Part shown: positions 15,191-23,699 of the stretch, piece after piece
Layout: each line of letters opens with the position of its first letter
Position numbering within the stretch: position 1 is the stretch's first letter
Notes under the pieces: generated by a model
What the model was told of the DNA's origin: nothing
Seen by the model: only the letters and a program-made list of their open reading frames with translations
Database searches by the model: none
IMG/VR virus record: IMGVR_UViG_3300028569_000023
Location: 1-64,000 of that record
Origin: a virus
Length of the DNA: 64,000 bases
Strand: one strand, 5' to 3'
Made by a program: the position numbers and the translations under genes

Positions 15191-15209
15191 GTTTCTTTTA
15201 AATAATCAC

Positions 15210-15238
15210 TTGCTAAATCTAAAGAAGTGTTGTATAAT
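15210..15238 (+). promoter_or_regulatory. Leaderless-type sigma70 promoter
   Basis: TTGCTA (15210-15215), 17-base spacer, TATAAT (15233-15238), 6 bases to ATG 15245. Confidence 0.82.
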
Positions 15239-15244
15239 AAGATT

Positions 15245-15622
15245 ATGAACATGGATAGAGCTAAAGAACTAGCGAGAAAGACATCGCTACTATCCGATCA
15301 TAAAAGCCATAAAATGGCGGCGGTTATTGTCAAAGGAAAATCAGTACTTGCGGCACGTCCGAATTGGCAGTTCAAGACTCATCCTGAATATCATCGCATC
15401 GACCAACTCAAAACTTTACATGCGGAATCTTCTGCAATTTTGTCATGCCGACATAAGAACGATCTCAGAGGTTCTACCATTGTCGTATTCAGATCTACCA
15501 AGGACGGTAGACTGGCAATGTCGAAGCCTTGCGAAGCTTGCACTAAGCTTATGAAGATATATGGTATTAAGAAAGTCGTTTATACGAATGGGAATGAATG
15601 GCACGAGGAGAAAGTGGTATGA
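15245..15622 (+). CDS. Cytidine/deoxycytidylate deaminase-fold protein
   Basis: 125 residues with the zinc-deaminase signature: HAESSA (His and catalytic Glu, about residues 60-65) and PCEACTKL (two Cys ligands, about residues 93-100). By context (RNR, ThyX, dNMP kinase) it probably converts dCMP to dUMP for thymidylate synthesis, although tRNA or free cytidine substrates cannot be excluded. ATG 15245 is set by the leaderless promoter; ATG 15251 is the alternative. Confidence 0.8.
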   Translation: MNMDRAKELARKTSLLSDHKSHKMAAVIVKGKSVLAARPNWQFKTHPEYHRIDQLKTLHAESSAILSCRHKNDLRGSTIVVFRSTKDGRLAMSKPCEACTKLMKIYGIKKVVYTNGNEWHEEKVV

Positions 15623-15789
15623 GTAATAAATCTATTTTACTAGACATTAGTTCGTTGTTTTCAGGAATGATGATCGGTACTGCAATTGGGAATATGCTAT
15701 TTCATGGAATTTCACATAAAGGTTTAGTAATAATTGTATTAAGTTTTTTCGTATTAATGCTTAATATTAGGATAAGGCGAATACTATGA
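15619..15789 (+). CDS. Small membrane protein with two TM segments
   Basis: 56 residues; GAGGAGAAAG stands before ATG 15619. Two hydrophobic helices (about residues 8-30 and 34-50) with a short loop and a basic C-terminus. Unknown role. Confidence 0.64.
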   Translation: MSNKSILLDISSLFSGMMIGTAIGNMLFHGISHKGLVIIVLSFFVLMLNIRIRRIL

Positions 15790-16025
15790 AGAAAAAGTTT
15801 AAGACTAAATATACTTCTCCGTATTCGACCGAAAAAGAAACTGCTACTTTTTTACTAAACTCATTTACAATGGACGGTATAGAATATCTAGAATTCGATT
15901 CCTTCGATGATCGATTGAGAGGGTACGATGGGATGTTCCCTATTAAAAACGCTAAACAATTAGAAGATATCGGTAACTATTTTCTTAAACTGGCTACGAA
16001 ATACAAGAACTACGAGGTGAAATAA
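15786..16025 (+). CDS. Hypothetical protein, 79 aa
   Basis: Charged and aromatic, no known motif. ATGA overlap upstream and TAATG downstream. Confidence 0.66.
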   Translation: MKKKFKTKYTSPYSTEKETATFLLNSFTMDGIEYLEFDSFDDRLRGYDGMFPIKNAKQLEDIGNYFLKLATKYKNYEVK

Positions 16026-16285
16026 TGCTATATAACGTTTTTAAACATCCAACATACGGACTTGCTAAATTCTACGAGCGCGTGGAAGAACTCAAAAAGA
16101 AGAAGAAACCACGAGGTAGTAAAAAGTCTCGTGAAGAACGTGCTGCTAAGAAACGAGCTACTCGAAAACAGAATCATCTAGAGGCTATTCGTTCCGGAGA
16201 AGCGGAAGCTATTCGAGTATTGAATTCAACTACTGAAGAAACTCAGAAGAAAAACGTACATCCTCGTCATAAAAGAGAGGCATAA
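16025..16285 (+). CDS. Very basic protein, possible nucleic-acid binder
   Basis: 86 residues with a Lys/Arg-rich central region (residues about 22-50, containing KKKKKPRGSKK). Likely binds DNA or RNA. No fold recognised. Confidence 0.66.
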   Translation: MLYNVFKHPTYGLAKFYERVEELKKKKKPRGSKKSREERAAKKRATRKQNHLEAIRSGEAEAIRVLNSTTEETQKKNVHPRHKREA

Positions 16286-16485
16286 TGGGAACCGCTCAAG
16301 AAGTTCTTAAAGTACAAATAGAATCTTTACAAAGACGAATTTCTTATAATGATGCGCAATTAAAAACGCTCACAGCTGAAGTACTAATTGTCAAACAAGG
16401 TTCTATGAAACTTCAGAATGAAATTGATGAACTCCAAAAAGCTATTAAAGTATTAGATAGCAATAAGACTACACGTAAACGATGA
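16285..16485 (+). CDS. Coiled-coil protein, 66 aa
   Basis: Heptad-like pattern over residues 8-58 and a basic tail. TAATG start and ATGA end overlaps. Confidence 0.66.
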   Translation: MGTAQEVLKVQIESLQRRISYNDAQLKTLTAEVLIVKQGSMKLQNEIDELQKAIKVLDSNKTTRKR

Positions 16486-16637
16486 AAACACTGATTCTAT
16501 TATTATCGCTTATTTTTGTATTTCTTTTAATATACAAGTTAGAATGGGAATGCTTCATCCGTAAAGATGTGGTAGTCTGGGGAGAAAATGGCGTTAAAGT
16601 AGTTACGCCTGTAAATGTTTATGATTGTGGAGGTTGA
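16482..16637 (+). CDS. Single-pass membrane protein, 51 aa
   Basis: N-terminal hydrophobic helix (residues 4-19) followed by a 30-residue soluble tail with two Cys. Too short for the usual size cutoffs but framed by an ATGA overlap and the ribosome site of nrdB. Unknown role. Confidence 0.58.
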   Translation: MKTLILLLSLIFVFLLIYKLEWECFIRKDVVVWGENGVKVVTPVNVYDCGG

Positions 16638-16644
16638 ATAAACA

Positions 16645-17619
16645 GTGGGAATTTTTACACCTAGGCTAGTATATAATCCATTCGAATATCAATACGCTTA
16701 CGACATTTGGATGAAACAACAACAAATGCACTGGTTACATACTGAAATAAGTATGGCGTCAGATATTTCCGATTGGAAAACTAAACTGACGGACGCTGAA
16801 AGAGGAGTTATCGGTGGGGTCCTAAAAGGATTTACTGTTGCTGAACTTGTTATCGGTAATAATTACTGGAGCGAAATCATACAGCGTAAAATCAAGAAAC
16901 CTGAAATCCAAATGGCAGCGTGTACTATTGCGTCAATGGAAACAATCCATGCAGCAGCGTATGCTCAATTGGAAATTTCACTAGGCATTGAGAACTTCGA
17001 TGCTTTTTTGTACGAACCTACTGCTAAAGCTAAAGTGGATAGACTTATCGATATTAAGGGTAATAACCGTAACGATCTTTTACGGTCTATTGCTATTTTC
17101 TCGGCATTCAATGAAGGAGTAAATCTTTTCAGTGCCTTTTCTATTTTGATGTCTTTTAGCCGCCGCGACCTGTTAAAAGGAGTAGGCGAAATTGTCGCGT
17201 TCTCTGTACGTGACGAATCGATGCATTCCGAATTTGGATGTTGGTTATTTAGACAGATTATTGAAGAACATCCTGAAATGAAAACCGAAGAACTTCGTAC
17301 TGATATTTACGAAGCGGCGAGATTGACTGTCGAGTTAGAAGATAACTTCACAGATCATTGTTTTAGCTTTGGTAATATCGAAGGAATTAATAAAGAAGAT
17401 ATTAAGCAGTATATCAGACATCGTGCTAATACAAAATTAGGCGATTTAGGCTATGGTATTAACTGGAAAAATATTGACAAGGAAGCGGTTTCTAGGATAA
17501 CATCATGGTTCGACGTTATGACTGCCGGAGATTCAAAACAGGACTTTTTCAGCGGTCGTGAAACTCGATACTCGAAAGGTCGCAACTTCGATGAAATTTG
17601 GACAGGGGAATGGAAATGA
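16645..17619 (+). CDS. nrdB: Ribonucleotide reductase class I small subunit
   Basis: 324 residues with a GTG start after TGGAGG. It carries the diiron carboxylate set: ETIH (E115/H118 equivalents), Tyr four residues after that His (radical Tyr122 equivalent), FNEG (E204) and DESMH (E238/H241). The residue aligned with the first ligand (Asp84 in E. coli) appears to be Glu, in VAELV. It makes the tyrosyl radical needed by NrdA for NDP reduction. ATGA overlap with nrdA; the order B then A is reversed from E. coli. Confidence 0.92.
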   Translation: MGIFTPRLVYNPFEYQYAYDIWMKQQQMHWLHTEISMASDISDWKTKLTDAERGVIGGVLKGFTVAELVIGNNYWSEIIQRKIKKPEIQMAACTIASMETIHAAAYAQLEISLGIENFDAFLYEPTAKAKVDRLIDIKGNNRNDLLRSIAIFSAFNEGVNLFSAFSILMSFSRRDLLKGVGEIVAFSVRDESMHSEFGCWLFRQIIEEHPEMKTEELRTDIYEAARLTVELEDNFTDHCFSFGNIEGINKEDIKQYIRHRANTKLGDLGYGINWKNIDKEAVSRITSWFDVMTAGDSKQDFFSGRETRYSKGRNFDEIWTGEWK

Positions 17620-19331
17620 CATTAGACGATCTTAAGGCCGCCGGAGAAGCCCCGAACTGGATGACGGAGGAATCGTTTTTAACTCTATCTAAGGGTTATT
17701 TACTTCCCGAAGAAACCCCTAATCAGATGTGGATTAGAGTTTCTGAATCTTCAGCGAAACATTTAGGAAGACCCGAATGGGCTGAAAAATTCTATTACCT
17801 AATGTGGAATAACTTCTTGGGATTAGCGAGCCCTGTCGCTGCGAATGGCGGTACAGATCGCGGATTACCGATTAGCTGTTTCAGTGTTTCAGTACCGGAT
17901 AGTATTACTGGTATTTTCGATACGTACTCCGAAATCGCGACGATGACTAAAAACGGCGGCGGCGTCGGAGTTTATTGGGGTAATGTTAGAGGTCGCGGTG
18001 AGAGTATTAAAGGTAACGGTAAGTCCGATGGTATCATCGGGTGGAATAAAGTACAAGACTCGCTAACGATTGCTGTATCACAGGGTCAAACTCGCAGAGG
18101 AGCTACTGCTTCTTATATCTCTATTGAACATCCTGATTTCGAAGAGTTCCTTAAAATGCGCAGACCTATCGGAGATACAAATAGGCAATGTCTTAACATT
18201 CATCATGGTGTATCTATTCCAAATAGCTTCATGGAAAAAGTACGAGATGGTGATTCGGATGCTAAACATAAGTATCAAGAATTACTTCGCTGTCGCTTCG
18301 AAACGGGCGAACCGTATATGCTATTTATCGATAACGTAAATGATCAGAATCCAAAGATGTACAAGGATTTGGATCTTAAAGTTGAAACTAGTAATATCTG
18401 TTCCGAAATTATGCTTCATACCGATAAAGACCATTCTTTCGTTTGCTGTTTGTCGAGCATGAATCTCGCTAGATGGCACGAATGGAAAGATACCGACGCT
18501 GTATTTTGGGCTACAGTCTTTTTGGACGGGGTTATGGAAGAGTTCATTCAGAAAGCTAAGAAGATTCCGTACATGGAGCGATCTGTTCGTTTTGCGGAGA
18601 AATCACGAGCATTAGGACTCGGAGTTCTAGGATGGCACTCGTTTCTTCAACAGGAACGTATTGGATTCGAATGGATCTCCGCGTTTTCGTACAATCACTT
18701 AATCTTTGAACATCTCCAAAGAGAATCAACTCGTGCTTCGGAGTTCCTAGCTAAGGAATTCGGAGAACCGGAATGGTGTAACGGTCACGGGGTTAGAAAT
18801 TCTCACCGTTTAGCGGTAGCTCCCACTGTTTCTAATTCTTTGATCTCTGGAAACGTCAGTGCCGGAATCGAGCCCTGGAGTTCAAACGCTTTCGCTAATA
18901 AAACAGCTAAGGGTGTTTTCATTCATCAAAATAAAGAGCTAAAGAAAGTATTAGAAGAACTAAATAAAGATACTCCCGAGGTGTGGAGTAGTATTTCAAC
19001 CAACGAAGGAAGCGTTCAGCACTTGGATTTTCTATCGTCAGATTTAAAAGAAGTGTTCAAAACGGCTAGGGAACTTGATCAATTACAAGTTGTACGCCAG
19101 AATGCTGATAGACAGAAATATGTAGATCAAGGTATTAGTTTGAATCTGTTCTTTAAAGCTAATGTCGATTTGGCCTATTTCTCGAAAGTCCATTTCAGCG
19201 CATGGGAACGAGGGTTAAAGAGCTTGTACTATTGTAGATGCGAAGAAGCTAGTCGCGGAGATGTTGCTAGTCGAGAGAACGTTGAACCTGCTAAAGCAGA
19301 TGAAACATCATGTGTAAGTTGTGAGTCGTAA
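17616..19331 (+). CDS. nrdA: Ribonucleotide reductase class I large subunit
   Basis: 571 residues from ATG 17616 (ATG 17610 is possible). Catalytic motifs: SCFSVSV (Cys225 equivalent), NICSEI (Asn437, Cys439, Glu441) and a VCCLSSMNL segment (Cys462). The C-terminus ends CVSCES, the swinging redox pair. It is short, with no N-terminal ATP cone, so overall activity control by dATP is probably absent. It reduces ribonucleotides using the NrdB radical. Confidence 0.93.
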   Translation: MTLDDLKAAGEAPNWMTEESFLTLSKGYLLPEETPNQMWIRVSESSAKHLGRPEWAEKFYYLMWNNFLGLASPVAANGGTDRGLPISCFSVSVPDSITGIFDTYSEIATMTKNGGGVGVYWGNVRGRGESIKGNGKSDGIIGWNKVQDSLTIAVSQGQTRRGATASYISIEHPDFEEFLKMRRPIGDTNRQCLNIHHGVSIPNSFMEKVRDGDSDAKHKYQELLRCRFETGEPYMLFIDNVNDQNPKMYKDLDLKVETSNICSEIMLHTDKDHSFVCCLSSMNLARWHEWKDTDAVFWATVFLDGVMEEFIQKAKKIPYMERSVRFAEKSRALGLGVLGWHSFLQQERIGFEWISAFSYNHLIFEHLQRESTRASEFLAKEFGEPEWCNGHGVRNSHRLAVAPTVSNSLISGNVSAGIEPWSSNAFANKTAKGVFIHQNKELKKVLEELNKDTPEVWSSISTNEGSVQHLDFLSSDLKEVFKTARELDQLQVVRQNADRQKYVDQGISLNLFFKANVDLAYFSKVHFSAWERGLKSLYYCRCEEASRGDVASRENVEPAKADETSCVSCES

Positions 19332-19474
19332 TGAAATTCTTCTTTGGAGATACTGAAATTACAGAAAAGGAATTCTTTAGCAAAATAGCAACGCTTAATT
19401 TGCTATACGGATCTGTTAGTTACATGCAAGACGAACAAGGATTACATATTCTAGATCCAGGAGAACAACGATAA
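19331..19474 (+). CDS. Hypothetical protein, 47 aa
   Basis: Joined by TAATG overlaps to nrdA upstream and the next gene downstream. Aromatic N-terminus, acidic C-terminus. Could be an RNR-associated small protein by position only. Confidence 0.6.
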   Translation: MKFFFGDTEITEKEFFSKIATLNLLYGSVSYMQDEQGLHILDPGEQR

Positions 19475-19800
19475 TGTGGTTAATATATCGGAACAGCGGA
19501 GACTACGGAGAATCTTCTCAAGACATCATAGGGTTCTCTCGCGACGAAGAAACTGCGAAACTATCGGTTGAAGTTCTAGAACAAACGGCCAATAGACTCA
19601 GTGACACGTATAGTGATATTTGGCAAGAATGGTATAATAGCGATGAATACGAAAGTAATGATTCTAGCGAAAGATATGGACCTATTTGGGAAAAATGTCA
19701 TGAATTATCGGAAAAGCTATTAAATTCTGAAGAGTATATTCTAGTAGGATCGAAAGATGCGGTTTTTGGATATTTCAAAGTAGAGGAGATCAATGTATGA
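19474..19800 (+). CDS. Acidic hypothetical protein, 108 aa
   Basis: Strongly acidic and rich in Ser, Tyr and Trp, with no known domain. ATGA overlap with the next gene. Confidence 0.68.
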   Translation: MWLIYRNSGDYGESSQDIIGFSRDEETAKLSVEVLEQTANRLSDTYSDIWQEWYNSDEYESNDSSERYGPIWEKCHELSEKLLNSEEYILVGSKDAVFGYFKVEEINV

Positions 19801-20084
19801 ACGAAATGATATCAATAGCTGTTACTGGCATGTTGACTATGATCTTAATTATTTGGTTAATGTATAAAATAGAATGTACCATATATCGAGATCGATTTAA
19901 AAAAGGCGACATTATCGTAGGTAAAGATACCGAAAGTTGGCACGTACAAGAACGTATGGAAATTATAGAATCAGGCATCAACTACTATAGAGCATATGAT
20001 ATTGATTCTAACGGTAAGAAAACTGATAGAGACTTAAATAAAAAAATAGCTCATGCTTTTTATAAAAAATTGGAAAATCTATGA
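19797..20084 (+). CDS. Single-pass membrane protein, 95 aa
   Basis: N-terminal hydrophobic helix (residues 5-25) followed by a charged soluble domain. Unknown role. ATGA overlaps on both sides. Confidence 0.67.
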   Translation: MNEMISIAVTGMLTMILIIWLMYKIECTIYRDRFKKGDIIVGKDTESWHVQERMEIIESGINYYRAYDIDSNGKKTDRDLNKKIAHAFYKKLENL

Positions 20085-20809
20085 TCCTACAATTAAATCC
20101 CAGTATTCCGGTTAATACACCAAAAGGCCCAGGAGAAGCAATTCTGATCATTGACTACGGTAAAGAAGATGATTTACTATTTACTGTATTCCTTGACGAA
20201 ACGGGACAGTGCTGGACGTTCAACAATAAAGACATCCGAGCTATTAAGAATGTTTCGATTGGAAGAACAACCGTTGAAGATCCGAAAGTTATTGCTAAAT
20301 GCGATGAAGAATACATTAGTATATTTAAAGAACGAGACGAATTATTACAAGCTATTCGATTAAATCAAGAAGCTTTTGGTACACCAAATATCACAATACC
20401 TACCGATGAATCCGAAGAAGTTCAAGTCGGTGGTGTTAAGATTATATCAGATCCTAACATGAAGCCTGGAGAATGGGCTATTTACGGAGATCCTGGAGGT
20501 CATACAGCTAAAGTGGTTAAAGGGTTGTATGAAGAAGTAAAAGAACTAAATAAGTGGCTATCTAATTTAGATTTCCATAGGCTATCAGTTGATTCTGAAG
20601 TTAAGCTAGTAGAAGCGATAGATTTAAGACGAGTAGAGTTAACTAACGGTGATCGTATGATGCCGGATAATGTGAATATCGTCACAAAAGAACTAGCAGC
20701 AGCTATCGAAAAGTTAAAACAACACGATTTTAACATGGGATTAGTAGAACCGACGCCCGGAAATCCTAAACGTAATATCTTCAAGAACTTGTTCTGGGGT
20801 TACGAATAG
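20081..20809 (+). CDS. Hypothetical protein, 242 aa
   Basis: Soluble. Beta-rich first 65 residues, a helical linker, then a segment with DPNMKPGEWAIYGDPGGH and a helical C-terminus. No family recognised. It ends 3 bases before the -35 box of the next promoter. Confidence 0.7.
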   Translation: MILQLNPSIPVNTPKGPGEAILIIDYGKEDDLLFTVFLDETGQCWTFNNKDIRAIKNVSIGRTTVEDPKVIAKCDEEYISIFKERDELLQAIRLNQEAFGTPNITIPTDESEEVQVGGVKIISDPNMKPGEWAIYGDPGGHTAKVVKGLYEEVKELNKWLSNLDFHRLSVDSEVKLVEAIDLRRVELTNGDRMMPDNVNIVTKELAAAIEKLKQHDFNMGLVEPTPGNPKRNIFKNLFWGYE

Positions 20810-20812
20810 TAC

Positions 20813-20841
20813 TTGACTTTCTATAACGTTTCGTTTATAAT
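20813..20841 (+). promoter_or_regulatory. Leaderless-type sigma70 promoter
   Basis: TTGACT (20813-20818), 17-base spacer, TATAAT (20836-20841), 6 bases to ATG 20848. Confidence 0.87.
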
Positions 20842-20847
20842 AGAGTC

Positions 20848-21120
20848 ATGATTAAATATTTACTTCTATTAACCGTATTATCTGGATGTATTAATGTTGA
20901 AACACTAAAAGTAGGTGAATGCGTACTTGTTCATCCTACAAACATCGGACTAATTTCTATTAGTTCAGTAACTGAAAAAATAGTGGTAGGACGCCGACTA
21001 GCACTTAATAATGAAGACGGGATGCTTTATGAACAAGAATATCGTGCTCTTACTAAAGAAGAACTAAAAGGTTCGTCATTTACTTGCGATTACTATCCCT
21101 ATGAGGATAATAAAAAATGA
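20848..21120 (+). CDS. Small lipoprotein, leaderless mRNA
   Basis: 90 residues. MIKYLLLLTVLSGC is a compact lipoprotein signal peptide with lipobox LSGC (Cys 14). The mature part is small and acidic, with one further conserved-looking Cys. Probably anchored in a host membrane; a superinfection or envelope role is possible but not shown. Confidence 0.75.
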   Translation: MIKYLLLLTVLSGCINVETLKVGECVLVHPTNIGLISISSVTEKIVVGRRLALNNEDGMLYEQEYRALTKEELKGSSFTCDYYPYEDNKK

Positions 21121-21299
21121 AACCTCGCAAATGTGATTGTTGTGGAAAATTTAGAAAAGAAGAAGATCTTTTCGAATCTCAAGCCGAAGGTGTCGAGTGG
21201 TGGGTAGAATGTCGTTTCTGTTGTTCAGATTTTGATCTCCAAGTCTATTTTTCTAAATTGGAAAATGATACCGGATTGGAAATAGAGGACACGTTCTAA
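21117..21299 (+). CDS. Zinc-ribbon protein, 60 aa
   Basis: CDCC near the start and CRFCC about 25 residues later form a likely zinc site. Acidic C-terminus. ATGA and TAATG overlaps. Confidence 0.66.
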   Translation: MKPRKCDCCGKFRKEEDLFESQAEGVEWWVECRFCCSDFDLQVYFSKLENDTGLEIEDTF

Positions 21300-21454
21300 T
21301 GTTTAGCTTAATAATTAAACCGCAAGGTTCAACTAAATGGGAAGAACATCTAGTAGTCGCTAAGTCGATAGACTCGGCTATTAAAAAGCTCGAAAAACAA
21401 CTAAAGACCACTTTCGAACTAGTTGGATATCAGGATCTTAGACCTAGAGGATGA
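21299..21454 (+). CDS. Hypothetical protein, 51 aa
   Basis: ATG 21299 forms TAATG with the preceding stop. A strand-helix-strand pattern and size like the 46-aa product at 21791. Its last codons carry the AGAGG site used by the next gene. Confidence 0.58.
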   Translation: MFSLIIKPQGSTKWEEHLVVAKSIDSAIKKLEKQLKTTFELVGYQDLRPRG

Positions 21455-21458
21455 AAGA

Positions 21459-21794
21459 ATGAGAACACTTTTAAATCAAATTGTATTTTTTGTACTATGT
21501 TTTACCGCTTTATTTTTCTCGATTAGATCAATTTTAATTGACACTGGTCATTATAAAGAAACCAATGGGCCTCAAAAACAGGTCGGAATGTGTTATTATC
21601 ACGATCGGTCTAATGAATTCGAAAAGAAAATAACAATTCTGAAAGTACTAGAAATAGGAAAAACCTTGTATAAGGTAGATGTTTTTTATCCTGGTATCGG
21701 CTGGGAGAATAAGATTATCGATAGGCCATTTAGCGTAAAATCTATTAGACATGTCGATAGCGATTATGTAAATTCAATAGAATGTCCAAAATGA
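21459..21794 (+). CDS. Membrane-anchored protein, 111 aa
   Basis: ATG 21459 follows an AGAGG site. N-terminal hydrophobic helix (residues 5-25), then a soluble, probably extracytoplasmic domain with two Cys. Unknown role. Confidence 0.67.
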   Translation: MRTLLNQIVFFVLCFTALFFSIRSILIDTGHYKETNGPQKQVGMCYYHDRSNEFEKKITILKVLEIGKTLYKVDVFYPGIGWENKIIDRPFSVKSIRHVDSDYVNSIECPK

Positions 21795-21931
21795 TTACTA
21801 TTCTATACAAAGATCCGTACAGTCAGTTAATGGAACGTAAAGACTTTAAGAATGAATCGGACGCTATTAAATTCCTAGTGGCGTTACGTGATGATTATCC
21901 GGAAGTACAATATGAGGTTATCGAATTATGA
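21791..21931 (+). CDS. Hypothetical protein, 46 aa
   Basis: Frame bounded by ATGA overlaps on both sides. Predicted beta-alpha-beta mini-fold, with no known family. Confidence 0.58.
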   Translation: MITILYKDPYSQLMERKDFKNESDAIKFLVALRDDYPEVQYEVIEL

Positions 21932-22029
21932 AATGGATTTTCGAACCGCCCGGTACTAGAAAACAAGTTATGGCTGGATATATTCTAGGATTAATTCTAA
22001 CACTTATTCTAGGAGCGCTAACTTTATGA
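21928..22029 (+). CDS. 33-aa single-pass membrane peptide
   Basis: Short polar N-terminus and a C-terminal hydrophobic helix (residues 13-33). One of three consecutive small membrane genes linked by ATGA overlaps. Confidence 0.54.
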   Translation: MKWIFEPPGTRKQVMAGYILGLILTLILGALTL

Positions 22030-22184
22030 GTTCAGAAAGCATCGAGCGTACATTCGGTTGGATATTAGGAATCAGCGTTACTAGTATTGTAGTATTTGCT
22101 GCAATATTATTTGCGTCATTCGTAATTGAAGAAGTTACAGGATACAAAGTTAAAAGCTATTTTGTTTCTAAGGAGAACCAATGA
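22026..22184 (+). CDS. 52-aa single-pass membrane protein
   Basis: Central hydrophobic helix (residues 11-34) flanked by polar ends. ATGA overlaps on both sides. Unknown function. Confidence 0.56.
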   Translation: MSSESIERTFGWILGISVTSIVVFAAILFASFVIEEVTGYKVKSYFVSKENQ

Positions 22185-22276
22185 TCGGTTTATTTCTTTG
22201 TATCTTTCTAACTCTTTTCGTGCTAGTGTTAGGAACAATGGGCGGCGGAAATAACAAGGGAGGACCGAACTGGTGA
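22181..22276 (+). CDS. 31-aa membrane peptide with Gly-rich tail
   Basis: Hydrophobic residues 2-18, then GTMGGGNNKGGPNW. AAGGAG precedes ATG 22181. Its tail carries the GGGAGG used by the downstream exonuclease GTG start. Confidence 0.54.
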   Translation: MIGLFLCIFLTLFVLVLGTMGGGNNKGGPNW

Positions 22277-22887
22277 CACCTACTTATTTAGCACTAGACG
22301 TTGAATCCGGAGGATTGGACCATAACGTTACCAGCGTTTTGGAATACTATTTCATTGTTCTAGACGAGAACTTTAATGAATTAGCAAATCTGCATCTTCT
22401 AACAAAACCCGACGATGGTATTTATGCGTTAAACGCTAAAGCTATGGAGGTTAATCGTATTAACCTTATAGAACACGATAAAGTGGCGGTCTTCGAAAGA
22501 GAAGCGAAAACTAAGCTATACCAGTTTCTAGATTCCAATACTAACCACGGCGAGCATAAACTCGTATGGGTTGGACATAACGTTGGATTCGATAGAGATG
22601 CCGTATACGCAAAGCTCTGTTCAAGAACTACTCTTGATAAGTTCTGTAAATACTATACGCTCGATACCGGGACTGTTTCTCAGTTCCTGAGATTCGCTAA
22701 TCTTTTACCATTAGATGTAACAAGTTCGCTAGGAGCATTGATTGAACACTTCGGAGTTCAGGGTGTTAACAGTCACAAAGCTGAAGATGATATTAGGGTA
22801 ACAATTGAAGTGCTAAAAGCTATGTCAGACCGCGTTAAAATGGCAGGACTTTATAGAGCACTACACGATGAGCAAGCTTATGGATGA
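22273..22887 (+). CDS. DEDD-family 3'-5' exonuclease
   Basis: 204 residues with a GTG start after GGGAGG. Exo motifs of the DnaQ/RNase T superfamily: ALDVESGG (Asp and Glu near residues 8-11), a GHNVGFDRDAV segment and HKAEDD near the end (His and final Asp, DEDDh type). Probably removes nucleotides from single-stranded DNA or RNA ends during replication or recycling. The split polymerase keeps its own exonuclease domain, so this is a separate activity. Confidence 0.82.
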   Translation: MTPTYLALDVESGGLDHNVTSVLEYYFIVLDENFNELANLHLLTKPDDGIYALNAKAMEVNRINLIEHDKVAVFEREAKTKLYQFLDSNTNHGEHKLVWVGHNVGFDRDAVYAKLCSRTTLDKFCKYYTLDTGTVSQFLRFANLLPLDVTSSLGALIEHFGVQGVNSHKAEDDIRVTIEVLKAMSDRVKMAGLYRALHDEQAYG

Positions 22888-23668
22888 TAAAATCATAGTA
22901 ATAGCGGATATTCACGGGGACTATAAGAAACTAATGCAGGTAATGCGTCGTCTTTACAAAAAAGGACTTCGCTTTAAAGGAACGAATAACGTACTGATCC
23001 AACTCGGAGATCGCGTCGATAGGGGACCGGATAGTTACCGAGTTAACGGATTCTTTCTAAGACTACAAAAACGATATCCTTCACAAATCCAACTGATTTA
23101 CGGCAATCATGAGGACATGATGAAACAAGCAGCGTCGAGTGGTATTAACGATCATAATCACATCTTCTATTATAACGGCGGAGATAAGACTCTAAAGAGT
23201 TACGCTAGAGCTACTAAAGAGTACGGAAAGAATCGCTTGTATCATTCAATCGTTAAAGCTGGACATTGGGATTTACTGGCAGATCCGGTTTTGTATATCG
23301 AGACGAATGACTATTTCTTTTGCCATGCTCCGATTCCGAAAATGGAATACCGTCAAGGATTAGCAGCATTAGCGCCCGATGCATTCCTTCGCGATAAAGA
23401 TACTCTTATTTGGAGTTATGTTCATAACGATACTTCGGTTTGGGTAGATCCTGATCTTTTCAACGGAAAGATTTGTGTGTACGGACATGTTCACGGTTTA
23501 CATCGTAATCCTATTACGGATGAGTATCAAACATCTGTTCGTAAATACGGAAATGCTATTCTATTAGATACAGGCTGTGGATGCCACTCGGATGCCGTTT
23601 TGACTTCTCTAATTCTTCCCGATTTAACCACGCTCGATAACGAAGGAAAAGAAGAACAATTAGTTTGA
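22868..23668 (+). CDS. PPP-type metallophosphatase (ApaH/PrpE-like)
   Basis: 266 residues from ATG 22868 (22880 is possible). Motifs: IADIHGD, LGDRVDRGPDS, GNHEDM and YGHVHG, the dinuclear-metal site of PPP-family phosphatases. The family includes protein phosphatases and the Ap4A/NpnN hydrolase ApaH; the target here cannot be fixed. It starts inside the exonuclease gene. Confidence 0.85.
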   Translation: MSKLMDDKIIVIADIHGDYKKLMQVMRRLYKKGLRFKGTNNVLIQLGDRVDRGPDSYRVNGFFLRLQKRYPSQIQLIYGNHEDMMKQAASSGINDHNHIFYYNGGDKTLKSYARATKEYGKNRLYHSIVKAGHWDLLADPVLYIETNDYFFCHAPIPKMEYRQGLAALAPDAFLRDKDTLIWSYVHNDTSVWVDPDLFNGKICVYGHVHGLHRNPITDEYQTSVRKYGNAILLDTGCGCHSDAVLTSLILPDLTTLDNEGKEEQLV

Positions 23669-23693
23669 CTTTTTCTATATCCTATTGTATAAT
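23665..23693 (+). promoter_or_regulatory. Leaderless-type sigma70 promoter for thyX
   Basis: TTGACT (23665-23670), 17-base spacer, TATAAT (23688-23693), 6 bases to ATG 23700. Confidence 0.88.
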
Positions 23694-23699
23694 AGCGGT

